A DNA stretch of 64,000 nt from Stappia sp. TSB10P1A. Its GTDB lineage: Bacteria > Pseudomonadota > Alphaproteobacteria > Rhizobiales > Stappiaceae. Of the stretch, positions 45,358-52,931 are shown in pieces. The notes under the pieces are model-generated. The model was given only the letters and a program-made list of their open reading frames with translations. It did not search any database and had not been told where the DNA came from. A program made the position numbers and the translations under genes. The stretch is from NCBI RefSeq assembly GCF_900185725.1, contig NZ_FYAU01000036.1, positions 620,001-684,000 of the forward strand. Direction: 5' to 3'. Positions within the stretch are counted from its first letter, which is position 1, and the number at the start of each line of letters is the position of its first letter.

Positions 45358-45555
45358 CCGAGGCGCGGCGGACCTCGCCGCACCGCTCTCCTTCCTCCCT
45401 GCCGGCCGCGGATAGCCCGATCCGCGCCAGAGCCCGCGCCCGCGCCCGGCACGGGGCGATATCGCCCCGCTCTCCCCCCTTGCCGGGCCGTTCGACCGCC
45501 GGCAAAGCCGCCGCGCCACGCGCGAAAAACCGCCCTGCAACTTCACTTATCCCCG

Positions 45556-45598
45556 TACGGGTATTTTTCCCGTAATGATTTAGGAATATAAACCTAAA
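45556..45598. promoter_or_regulatory. Two inverted repeats upstream of the GafY-like gene
   Basis: TACGGG-N7-CCCGTA (45556-45574, T-rich spacer) is followed by TTTAGG-N8-CCTAAA (45579-45598, A/T spacer), the only AT-rich sequence in this stretch. It ends 20 bases before the ATG at 45619. These look like operator sites for a repressor or activator of the gafYZ-like operon. The TACGGG palindrome could also be a terminator for the serine hydrolase gene. Confidence 0.5.
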
Positions 45599-45618
45599 AT
45601 TGATAAGTGGAGGCAGGA

Positions 45619-46149
45619 ATGACTGGACTATCCGGAATTTCGGACCTCGCCGGCCTTGCCGGCGCCATGCCCGCCCATCGCTCCCCGCGGCCGGCGGGGG
45701 GAGCTGCGCGGGGCGCGGGACTGCTCGTCACCGCCTGTGTCCTGTCGGTGTTCGAGGTGGAGGAGGCCGACCTGTCGCAGCCCAGCCGGGGCCGGGCACA
45801 GGTGGCGCTCGCCCGCCAGGTGGCGATGTATCTGCATCACGTCATCCTCGCGCGCACGCTCACCGACATCGCCCGCGAGTTCGGGCGCGACCGCACCACC
45901 GTCGCCCATGCCTGCCGGCTGGTCGAGGACCGGCGCGACGAGCCGGAGTTCGACACGATGATCGGCGGGCTGGAGACCGCGCTGCAGGTCGGGCTCGCCG
46001 CCCTGCCCGCCCGGCCGCCATCGACCCGCTCCCTGGCCACCCGTCTCCCGGCCACCCGCCCCCTGACCGCCCATCCCCTGACCACCCGTGCCCAGGCCAC
46101 CCGTGCCCAGGCCACCCGCCCCCTTCCCACCCACGGGACGGAGGCGTGA
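45619..46149 (+). CDS. GafY-like regulator with DnaA-C-type helix-turn-helix
   Basis: A 176-residue protein. ATG 45619 has an ideal GGAGG five bases upstream. The central RGRAQVALARQVAMYLHHVILARTLTDIAREFGRDRTTVAHACRLVEDRR (approximately residues 50-100, quoted here only to locate it: key parts RQVAMYL, DIAREFGRDRTTVAHA) is a DnaA domain IV-like DNA-binding fold. The C-terminal tail is seven five-residue repeats of the xxATR type (46030-46134). With the DUF6456-like gene next, it matches the GafY/GafZ pair that activates GTA genes in Caulobacter, and the fused GafA of Rhodobacter, from memory. Confidence 0.75.
   Translation: MTGLSGISDLAGLAGAMPAHRSPRPAGGAARGAGLLVTACVLSVFEVEEADLSQPSRGRAQVALARQVAMYLHHVILARTLTDIAREFGRDRTTVAHACRLVEDRRDEPEFDTMIGGLETALQVGLAALPARPPSTRSLATRLPATRPLTAHPLTTRAQATRAQATRPLPTHGTEA
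46030..46134. repeat. Seven 15-bp repeats encoding an ATR-type tail
   Basis: Seven consecutive in-frame 15-base units encode SLATR, LPATR, PLTAH, PLTTR, AQATR, AQATR and PLPTH. Units 5 and 6 are nearly identical in DNA. This forms a threonine/arginine-rich C-terminal tail on the GafY-like protein. Confidence 0.9.
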
Positions 46150-46152
46150 GCC

Positions 46153-47025
46153 ATGGCGCCCTCGCAACGCGCGCTGGACCGTCTTCTCGCCCGGCTCGGC
46201 ACGGCGCCCGCCTGGCAGCTTCAGCAAACCGCCGACAAGAGCCTGCGGCTGTGCGCCGTGCCCGCCCGGCGCGGAGGCGCCGGCCCCGGCGGCACCAGGA
46301 CCGGCCCCGGAGGCGCCCGCCCAGACGGCGCCCCCACCTCGCCCATCTCTCCCTCGCCCGCCTCTCCCTCGCCGGCCCCCTCTCTCGCCCCCTCTCTCGC
46401 TGTGGATCCGGCGCAGTTGCGCGCCGCCTTTGCCGCCGGGCTGGTGGAGCGGGGCGGCGGCGGCCTCACTCTGTCGCCCGCCGGCCGCGCCCGGCTGCGC
46501 CGTCTCGCCTCCGGCGAGGAGGATTTCGCCGCCCAGCACCGGGAGATCGGCACCCGCCGCATCGCCATTGCCGGGGCGGCCGACGAGATCGTCACCGTCA
46601 ATCATGCCGAGAGCCCGCTCGCCTGGCTGCGCCGGCGGCGCGGCCGCGACGGCGAGCCGATCCTCGACGAGGGGCAGTTCGCCGCCGGCGAGCGGCTGCG
46701 CGCCGATCACGCCTTTGGCGCCATCGTGCCGGGGATGCGCAGCATGGCCTGGTCGGCGCTCGGCAGCGGCGCGGGCGGCGGCAGCACGCGCGATCCGCGC
46801 GGCGGGCTGGTCGAGCTCACCGACGCCACTTTGGCCGCCCGCGCGCGGCTGGAGCGGGCGATCCGGGAGGTCGGGCCGGAACTCGCCGGCGTGCTGATCG
46901 ACGTATGTTGCGAGCTCAAGGGGCTGGAGCAGGTCGAGCGGGAGCGGCGCTGGCCGCCGCGCTCGGCCAAGGTGGTGCTGCTGCTCGGCCTCACCCGCCT
47001 CGCCCGCCACTACGGCACCGGCTGA
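46153..47025 (+). CDS. GafZ-like protein (DUF6456 type)
   Basis: A 290-residue protein starting three bases after the GafY-like stop. An N-terminal helical segment is joined by a Pro/Ser/Ala linker (SPISPSPASPSPAPSLAPS) to a C-terminal domain with NHAESPLAWLRRRRGRDGEP, FAAGERLRADHAFG, LVELTDATLAARARLERAI and VLIDVCCELKGLEQVERERRWP. This is the DUF6456 domain as I recall it. In Caulobacter, GafZ is reported to act with RNA polymerase on the GTA promoter as an antiterminator. The transfer of that role here is inference from family and proximity to a GTA cluster. Confidence 0.75.
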   Translation: MAPSQRALDRLLARLGTAPAWQLQQTADKSLRLCAVPARRGGAGPGGTRTGPGGARPDGAPTSPISPSPASPSPAPSLAPSLAVDPAQLRAAFAAGLVERGGGGLTLSPAGRARLRRLASGEEDFAAQHREIGTRRIAIAGAADEIVTVNHAESPLAWLRRRRGRDGEPILDEGQFAAGERLRADHAFGAIVPGMRSMAWSALGSGAGGGSTRDPRGGLVELTDATLAARARLERAIREVGPELAGVLIDVCCELKGLEQVERERRWPPRSAKVVLLLGLTRLARHYGTG

Positions 47026-47402
47026 GCGCGCCTCCTCGCTCCCGTCTTCTTTCTCACCGTCTCGATCCCCTGTCGCCTCGCTGCCCTTGCACCGTTCCCC
47101 TTGCACCGCCCCCTCCTCGGCGTCTTCCCGGGCAAGCGAAGCGCGACCCGGAACCGGCGAGCCACGGCGGTTGCGGCATCTTTCGGGAGCGCGCCTCCTG
47201 CGCCCCCGGCCCGACCCCACATCTGCGTTTGCGCCGTCCGGGAGGGCGCAATGAAGGGACAGCGCGCGGGAGGACAGCCGGTGGATGGAGCTCGGCCGTG
47301 CGTCCCCGCCGCCGCTCTGGAAACCAATAGGCCCCGGCGCGCGCTTCGCTTGGCCGGGGTGACGGCAGAGGGGATGCGAGGCCTTTGCCATTCTCTTCGG
47401 CT

Positions 47403-47847
47403 GTCATCCCGGCCGCGCGTCAGCGCAGAGCCGGGAACTATTGGCAACCCCGGCAGGCGTGAGGCGGGGCGGCGTCGCCTCCCTCTCGGACGTCATCCCG
47501 GCCGCAGGCGAAGCCGGAGAGCCGGGAACCATTGGCAACCTCGGCAGGCGTGAGACCGGGCGGCGTCGCCTCCCTCTCGGAGGTCATCCCGGCCGCGCGC
47601 AGCGCAGAGCCGGGAACCATTGGCAACCTCGGCAGGCGTGAGGCCGGGCGGCGTCGCCTCCCTCTCGGAGGTCATCCCGGCCGCGCGCAGCGCAGAGCCG
47701 GGAACCATTGGCAACCCCGGCAGGCGTGAGGCGGGGCGGCGTCGCCTCCCTCTCGGAGGTCATCCCGGCCGCGCGCAGCGCAGAGCCGGGAACCATTGGC
47801 GACCCCGGCAGGCGTGAGGCGGGGCGGCGTCGCCTCCCCCAAGGCTG
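47403..47847. repeat. 88-bp tandem repeat, five copies
   Basis: GTCATCCCGG starts at 47403, 47492, 47583, 47671 and 47759, giving periods of 89, 91, 88 and 88. Each unit has a palindromic half (GTCATCCCGGCCGCGC...GCAGAGCCGGGAACCATTGG) and a spacer half (CGGCAGGCGTGAGG..GGCGGCGTCGCCTCCCTCTCGG). Units 3-5 are almost identical, which implies recent expansion. The array stops at 47847, where a REP-like element takes over. Confidence 0.9.
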
Positions 47848-47878
47848 TCATACCTGCGCAGGCAGGCGTCCAGTATCC
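47842..47878. repeat. REP-like element, second orientation
   Basis: Reverse complement of the element at 39169-39206, attached to the end of the 88-bp array. Confidence 0.7.
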
Positions 47879-48119
47879 GCCGGGGCGTGTTGTTGCGCAT
47901 CGGCCGCAGCTACGGCCCGGGCAGCCTCCGCCCGCCTCTTTTCCGCCGGCACCGCCCCCTTCGCCCACCTCTCCTTGCGTCATTCCGGACAAGGCGAAGC
48001 CGCGCACCGGAACCGGCGAGCCACGGCGGTCGTGGCATCTTTCGGGAGCGCGCCTCCTGCGCCCCCGGCCCCATCCCGCATCTGCGCTCGCGCGCCGGCC
48101 GGGAGAGCACCCCCCCCCT

Positions 48120-48551
48120 TCAGGCGTCGGCCAGCGCGGCGCGGGCGTCGGCGCGGATGCGTTCGACCATCGACTTGAGGCCGTTGGCGCGCTGCGCCGA
48201 CAGGTGCTCCTTGAGGCCGATGCGGGAAAAGATCGCGTCGAGATCGGTCTCGGCGATCTCCGCGGCGCTGCGCCCGGAATAGGTGGCGAGCACGATGGCG
48301 ACCAGCCCCTTGACGATATGGGCGTCGCTGTCGCCCTGGAACACCAGGCGGGGGGCGCCGTCCGCGCCCTGCTCCACCGACTTGACCAGCCAGACCTGCG
48401 AGGCGCAGCCGCGCACCTTGTTGGCGTCGGTGCGTTCCTCGTCGGGAAACTCCGGCAGCATCCGCCCCAGCTCGATCACATAGCGGTAGCGGTCGTCCCA
48501 GTCGTCGAGCAGGTCGAAATTCTCAAGGATGTCGTCGAGCGGCGGGATCAT
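48120..48551 (-). CDS. sufE: SufE-type sulfur acceptor for Fe-S cluster assembly
   Basis: A 143-residue protein of normal SufE length. The family start DDILENFDLLDDWDDRYRYVIELG, the active-site cysteine in VRGCASQVWL (near residue 49) and the C-terminal LKEHLSAQRANGLKSMVERI are all present. It accepts persulfide sulfur from a SufS-type cysteine desulfurase. No other suf gene is in the window, so it is an isolated sufE, as is common in Rhizobiales. Confidence 0.94.
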   Translation of the reverse strand: MIPPLDDILENFDLLDDWDDRYRYVIELGRMLPEFPDEERTDANKVRGCASQVWLVKSVEQGADGAPRLVFQGDSDAHIVKGLVAIVLATYSGRSAAEIAETDLDAIFSRIGLKEHLSAQRANGLKSMVERIRADARAALADA

Positions 48552-48689
48552 GGGCAGCCATCAGTTTTGGGCGGTCTTTGGGCGGTCTTCGAGCTGCCTT
48601 CGAGCGGAGCGCGAAGCGGAGCGGACTTTCGTGACCCGCTATATAGTCCGTGCGGCAAGAGATGGGAACCGGGGGGCTGTTGCTGTTAG

Positions 48690-48893
48690 CAGAAGGTGCT
48701 CGACGCATGGCTGGTCACTTGCAACACCGAGCGCCCGCATCTGGGCCGCAACATGAACGGGCGAACCCCGCTTCCGGCCTTCACCGAAGGCCTGACCGGC
48801 AAGCCGTCGCAACCAATGCAGAAACCGAAAGGAGACAGGCTGACAGCCAACCCGAAACAGGCTTCAATGCCCCACGAAACCCGCGCCGCCTGA
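48690..48893 (+). pseudogene. IS481-type transposase C-terminal remnant
   Basis: An in-frame fragment beginning after a TAG at 48687, reading KVLDAWLVTCNTERPHLG, RNMNGRTPLPAF and a lysine/proline tail ending at TGA. NTERPHLGRNMNGRTP is the hallmark C-terminal end of IS481-family transposases. The catalytic domain is absent, so only the last 65 or so residues remain. It sits exactly at the border where GC-rich core DNA gives way to AT-rich sequence. Confidence 0.85.
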
Positions 48894-48995
48894 AACCGCT
48901 TCAAAACGCGGTACTGTCAGGGGAATACCGTCTCTGTACATCCAGAATTCTGCAACACCTAAATTTCTGCTCTCGCCCTGCAATTTACGCCTCAC

Positions 48996-50378
48996 TCAGC
49001 GACTCTTCCTGTTTGCGGATGCCGCCTTCTGTTTCTCCCATAACCCGTAGATGTTTTCCGACAATCTAAATATTTGGTGCTCGATGCGACTATCATCTAT
49101 CGAAAGCATCAAGGTGTTCGCAAGCATCGGGAATTTCAAACGAACCTGATCAACGGTAACATCGTACGTCAAAACTACAATCGAAATCTCCCCTTTAACG
49201 TTTCTAGCAAAAATTGTTTCCCGCTCCTTCTGAAGCCATCCCTCCGACTCCAAATACTGACTGGATACGAAAATTATGGCTACCTCAGCCTTCATTATCG
49301 CCTGCTCCATACCGCTAAGCAGACTCTCGCCTGTTATGAATTGCTTGTCGCTAATTATATCAACATCAGCGTCAACCAAAAAGGATATTATCCTGTCCGC
49401 GATCTTCTTGTCTAAGTGGCTATACGAAAAGAATACCTTAGGACGGATCGAAGCATCTTTCTCATAGGCCTCCTCGATCCTAGTCAGCACATCGATAAAA
49501 GCCAACCTAGCCGACCTCGGGTACCGCTCGTCAGCTTTGATAAAAGCAATCGCCTCATTTGCGCACTGTGAAAAATCTGCAGGATTGTCTTTTTGAAGAA
49601 GGCAAGAGACACAGAGCAACTCAGGCTTCGTCTTGAACGCTCCACTGAATCCAATGTCGAAATGTCTTTTCAGATAATCTAAAAAAATCGGTTCACTCAA
49701 CCTATAAAACGATGGAATTATACTTTCCAAGCAATAAAAGTAACGCGTAACAAGATAACACCAAGCAACTGCCCTGAAGTGCTTTTCATTGAAAACATCC
49801 ATGTGAATATGTATATCTGCCAATATTTTTTCAAAATCCCTAGTTATATATCTGATATTCTCCACCATTTTATCTTCTTCTTGATAGCTACGAAATAAGG
49901 TATACTGCGAGTGACGCATATAGATTTCATATTGCGAAACATCAAATTTTGCGATTTCATTCGATGAAATCATATACTCCCACTCAGGAGTGTATAAAAT
50001 CTGATCCAGCACACTCTTCGCTTGCCCGAACCGGTCCTGCAAAAAAAGACTTGAAGCATACCTCGAGAAAACCAATGGATCTTTGAAAACAATAGCATTC
50101 ACGTCACGGGCAGCAGCCGCTTCTTGAAACGCAATTTCATCTTGGGCCATAATATATGAGTAAATTCGCTCCGCTATCATAAGTCCTGGTCTATCATCAA
50201 GCGCAGCCATCTTGAGACTAATAGGTCCAATCTTCTCCTTCAGATCCATATCCTCTATCATAGACTTAGTTACTTCACTCACCTCCCTGCTCCGCATCGT
50301 TAGAAACATATACCCAAGTTGTAAAAAAATTAACCTCTCTCTCCCCCAGTCCCGATAGCTTTCAGAAATATTTTTCAT
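48996..50378 (-). CDS. TIR-domain protein with N-terminal helical domain
   Basis: A 460-residue protein. Residues 1 to about 310 are helical and not recognised, perhaps TPR-like (QLGYMFLTMRSREVSEV; ASSLFLQDRFGQAKSVLDQIL). Residues 315-440 form a TIR domain: VFFSYSHLDKKIADRI as strand A and helix A, DADVDIISDKQFITGESLL (BB-loop region), AEVAIIFVSSQYLESEG and W381-L-Q-K-E385, which matches the WCxxE-type position of the NADase glutamate. It is coupled by ATGA (50375-50378) to the RelA/SpoT gene. AT-rich and unlike its surroundings. Bacterial TIR domains commonly destroy NAD or make cyclic signals in antiphage defence. That role here is inferred. Confidence 0.85.
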   Translation of the reverse strand: MKNISESYRDWGRERLIFLQLGYMFLTMRSREVSEVTKSMIEDMDLKEKIGPISLKMAALDDRPGLMIAERIYSYIMAQDEIAFQEAAAARDVNAIVFKDPLVFSRYASSLFLQDRFGQAKSVLDQILYTPEWEYMISSNEIAKFDVSQYEIYMRHSQYTLFRSYQEEDKMVENIRYITRDFEKILADIHIHMDVFNEKHFRAVAWCYLVTRYFYCLESIIPSFYRLSEPIFLDYLKRHFDIGFSGAFKTKPELLCVSCLLQKDNPADFSQCANEAIAFIKADERYPRSARLAFIDVLTRIEEAYEKDASIRPKVFFSYSHLDKKIADRIISFLVDADVDIISDKQFITGESLLSGMEQAIMKAEVAIIFVSSQYLESEGWLQKERETIFARNVKGEISIVVLTYDVTVDQVRLKFPMLANTLMLSIDDSRIEHQIFRLSENIYGLWEKQKAASANRKSR

Positions 50379-51517
50379 GTTTTTCCGCCCTCACCCTCAC
50401 CAAAAGGCCGCTTAATTTGGACATAAGCTTCATAAATCTTATTATAAATTTTTCGCATATCTTCGTCGACGCTGGCGCCGTCTTTGCCGATCAGGGATTG
50501 ATACAACTCCCCCGCTTCTTGCACGAGACGCAGCGCCTTGTCTTCAGTATCGAAATAAACTGCCCTGACCTTACTAATATCTTTATTCGCTCCCGTGTAA
50601 TAATACGAATACTCTTCAACGGTTTTACCGGAAATATTTCGTATCACGTCCCTTAGATCGTCGATAGCACTATAGTGATACTTTAGGGCAGCAAAAGCGT
50701 TTCGCAGAAGCCCAACTTTTGGATCGCTCTCCGATATCAAACCAGACTTTATTTTCTCATAGACAAACCGATGCTCTTCGGATGACCATAGATGCTCTAG
50801 AGTTGTCCTCAATTGACATTCAATTGGGAATCCGACGATTAGACCCCTCTGCTCTTCGCTCATCTCTCCATAAAGTTGCTCCAGCGTCTGCGCCTCGGCA
50901 ATATATCGATTTTCTCGGGATGTTGCTCGAAAGTTCAGCAACTTATCGGAAGAGCCTAGCCAAGTCCGCTCCGCTCTCGTAAAATTTAGATAGCAATGAA
51001 GAGATTCATAGTTTGTGTATTTTGTTTCATCAGCAGGCTTACCATTATCCTCCTTCAATCCCAGTTTTGTTACCATTCTCATATAGCGAGATTCTCGATT
51101 TTCATATTTTCTAAACGGAGCACTATACAACTCAAATCCGCTATCAAGAATAGTAAGTTCTTCATACTGAAGAAGCGCCTTAAATGTACTAATGAGAGCA
51201 GATTCATCAATGCAAATTATACGGCAGCCTATGAAATCCTTAACTATCTCCTGAAGTCTAATTTCACCAACACCTCCTGATCGCTTCATTTCCTTGAGGA
51301 TTTTATTGAGCGCAGACAGGGAACCTTTCTTTCTGACCTCAAAAATTATATCACCCTTCCTATCCAGTGTATTTATCATCCCAATGAGCTCGTATCTAAT
51401 TCTATTTTCTATGTAATTGAGAAAGCGCTGGTTTTCATCGGATTCATACTCACTAGTAAATTTTTTTTCAGAGTATTTAAGGAATTCGTCGATCGGATAC
51501 CGCTTATTAAACATCAT
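50375..51517 (-). CDS. RelA/SpoT-domain protein, partner of the TIR protein
   Basis: A 380-residue protein with a RelA/SpoT nucleotidyltransferase fold. The motifs line up: VRKKGSLSALNK (61-72), DFIGCRI (94-100), YTNYESLH (167-174), ECQLRT (233-238) and HLWSSEEH (242-249), the last three being the synthetase-type G-loop/Glu-Gln-Arg signatures. No HD hydrolase, TGS or ACT domains are present, so this is a small alarmone-synthetase type protein. The C-terminal 130 residues are helical (VRNISGKTVEEYSYYY region) and not recognised. First gene of a two-gene operon with the TIR protein. It may make a nucleotide signal or modify nucleotides or RNA, by analogy with known toxic RelA/SpoT-domain proteins. 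Confidence 0.87.
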   Translation of the reverse strand: MMFNKRYPIDEFLKYSEKKFTSEYESDENQRFLNYIENRIRYELIGMINTLDRKGDIIFEVRKKGSLSALNKILKEMKRSGGVGEIRLQEIVKDFIGCRIICIDESALISTFKALLQYEELTILDSGFELYSAPFRKYENRESRYMRMVTKLGLKEDNGKPADETKYTNYESLHCYLNFTRAERTWLGSSDKLLNFRATSRENRYIAEAQTLEQLYGEMSEEQRGLIVGFPIECQLRTTLEHLWSSEEHRFVYEKIKSGLISESDPKVGLLRNAFAALKYHYSAIDDLRDVIRNISGKTVEEYSYYYTGANKDISKVRAVYFDTEDKALRLVQEAGELYQSLIGKDGASVDEDMRKIYNKIYEAYVQIKRPFGEGEGGKT

Positions 51518-51544
51518 TTATCACATCCGCATTTTATATTGGAT

Positions 51545-51760
51545 TTATGGTGAAAACTCTCGATCGAAAGACCTCACGCTCTCCAACACTATTGGGCCAT
51601 CTCCACCGTCACGAATAAAACAAACTGCCTTGCCGCGACATCTTCGCGCTAATTTGCGTTCTAGGTGGCTCGACTTTTGGGGCCAATCAAGCCTTATCCC
51701 GTTCTTGGAAATATAGCGTCTAATGCCGGCCGTATTCAACTCGCAATACCTCAAAAACAA
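51545..51760 (-). CDS. Possible small ORF upstream of the RelA/SpoT gene
   Basis: A 71-residue frame that would start at a TTG and end 27 bases before the RelA/SpoT ATG. It contains RRYISKNGIRLDWPQKSSHLER and GKAVCFIRDGGDG, which read like real protein. The start abuts the terminator at 51750-51799 and no good ribosome site is seen. It may be a decayed gene end or a third small member of the operon. Confidence 0.3.
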   Translation of the reverse strand: MFLRYCELNTAGIRRYISKNGIRLDWPQKSSHLERKLARRCRGKAVCFIRDGGDGPIVLESVRSFDREFSP

Positions 51761-51799
51761 AAACCCCGCGGGTGAACAGGGCAGCAGTTCACCCGCGGG
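51750..51799 (-). terminator. Strong Rho-independent terminator
   Basis: A perfect 13-bp stem CCCGCGGGTGAAC / GTTCACCCGCGGG (51765-51777 and 51787-51799) is followed on the minus strand by GGTTTTTGTTTTTG. It stops minus-strand transcripts coming from the DUF5330 gene before the RelA/SpoT-TIR operon. Confidence 0.9.
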
Positions 51800-52042
51800 C
51801 GGCGGAAGGGTCCGCCTTCAGTTTGCGCAAAACTGCAAGAGACTTGCAGACGGTTCCGGACGGTGGGCGAGCCCGCCGGTCCGGGGACAAGCGGCCGGAC
51901 AAGCGGTCCCGCCAATCCGGGGATAGTGTCCAGGCGGCGGCGTCCGCTGCGGCAATTTAGTCGGCCGGTCATCCGTCGGCCACCAGCCGGTCAGCGACGG
52001 AGCCGCCGGGACAGAGGCCGGCTCGTCTCAGCCCGGACCTGA
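51800..52042. other. Non-coding spacer right of the AT-rich operon
   Basis: GC-rich again. It holds short imperfect CCGGACAAGCGG repeats (51885-51915) and no credible gene. The composition change at about 51760 marks the right border of the AT-rich island. No tRNA or attachment-site duplication was found at either border by eye. Confidence 0.6.
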
Positions 52043-52582
52043 TCAGGCCGGGCGGTCGGCGCCCTTCGGCCGGGGCAGCGGCACCGGACCGTTGCCGGGA
52101 AGCTGGCCCACAGACTGGCCCACAGACTGGCCGACGATCTGACCCGCAGCCGGACCGGTTGCCTGATTGCCAGTCTGTCCGGTTGCCTGATTGGCAGCCG
52201 GGTCGCCGGCGGCCGGGGCCGTGCTGCCCGTCCGGGCCGGGGCCGCGCCTTCGGCCAGGCTCCAGACCGGCTCAAGGTCGGCGGCGGTCAGCGTGCCGGT
52301 CGCGCCGGTGGTGAGTTCGCCGTTCTCGTCGAGGTATTCGTAGATCATCCGCGCGCTGACCTTGGCCTTGGCGCCGATCTGCGAGATCGCCTGGCCGCCG
52401 GTCTCGCAGGTCTGCGGGTTGCGCTCGCAGAAGCTCGACAGGTCGCTGATCGTCGACTGGGCCGCGAAGAACGCGGCGACCGGGTTGATGCCGATGCCGT
52501 CCTTGCCGTCCTCGCCGGTGTCGATGGGCAGGATCAGCAGCACGAGCGCGATCCAGAATGCGCATCTCAGAAGAAAGAACAT
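52043..52582 (-). CDS. DUF5330 protein
   Basis: A 179-residue protein from ATG 52582 with an N-terminal TM or signal segment (FFLLRCAFWIALVLLILPI). The conserved part has GINPVAAFFAAQSTISDLSSFCERNPQTCETGGQA, the DUF5330 pattern with two cysteines, followed by a Gln/Gly/Ala-rich tail with repeats of VGQS and QATG type. Likely a periplasmic protein of unknown function. Divergent from the DivJ-like kinase. A terminator lies 245 bases downstream. Confidence 0.8.
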   Translation of the reverse strand: MFFLLRCAFWIALVLLILPIDTGEDGKDGIGINPVAAFFAAQSTISDLSSFCERNPQTCETGGQAISQIGAKAKVSARMIYEYLDENGELTTGATGTLTAADLEPVWSLAEGAAPARTGSTAPAAGDPAANQATGQTGNQATGPAAGQIVGQSVGQSVGQLPGNGPVPLPRPKGADRPA

Positions 52583-52931
52583 GGGTGCCGCCCTTGGCTG
52601 TCGTGTCATGTTCGGGAGCCGGTCGCCGAGATCGGTCGCCGGACCCGTTATGCCCGCAATCTAGCACGGACCCGCCAATGCCGGGTTGAGTCGCCGCTCT
52701 CAATTTTCCGCAATTTCGAGACGAGTTTTCGCAAAATTCGTCTCAAATTTTATCGAAATTCCCAAGCCCTGCCAAAGGCCCGCCAAGGGTCCGCCAGCGC
52801 GCCGAACCGCCCTGCCGATCCACCGTGAAAACCTGAGGTTTCATGGTTCCTTAAACCGTTCCTGTGACCATTGCGGGCATGAGATCGAACCCCCGGCGCT
52901 CCGCCGGAAAGACAGGCCGGAAAAGGCAGGA
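52583..52931. promoter_or_regulatory. Divergent promoter region with palindromes
   Basis: A 349-base region between DUF5330 (minus) and the DivJ-like kinase (plus). It contains GAGACGAGTTTT-CGC-AAAATTCGTCTC (52718-52744), a near-perfect 12-bp inverted repeat, and AAACCT-G-AGGTTT (52829-52841). These are candidate operators for one or both genes. No gene is seen. Confidence 0.6.

Larger units (their letters stand above)
47026..48119. other. Gene-free repeat block between the gafZ-like gene and sufE
   Basis: About 1.1 kb without a credible gene. It holds an 88-bp tandem array (47403-47847), an inverted copy of the GGGGCCTATTGG module from 38-39 kb (47319-47370), two copies of an 80-base module (47150-47228 and 48008-48086, sharing CCACGGCGG and GGCATCTTTCGGGAGCGCG) and a REP-like element. 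Several open frames are artefacts of the repeats. Confidence 0.85.

Noticed and set aside
47403-47847. CRISPR array
   Set aside because: The whole 88-bp unit is repeated, with no unique spacers and no cas genes nearby.
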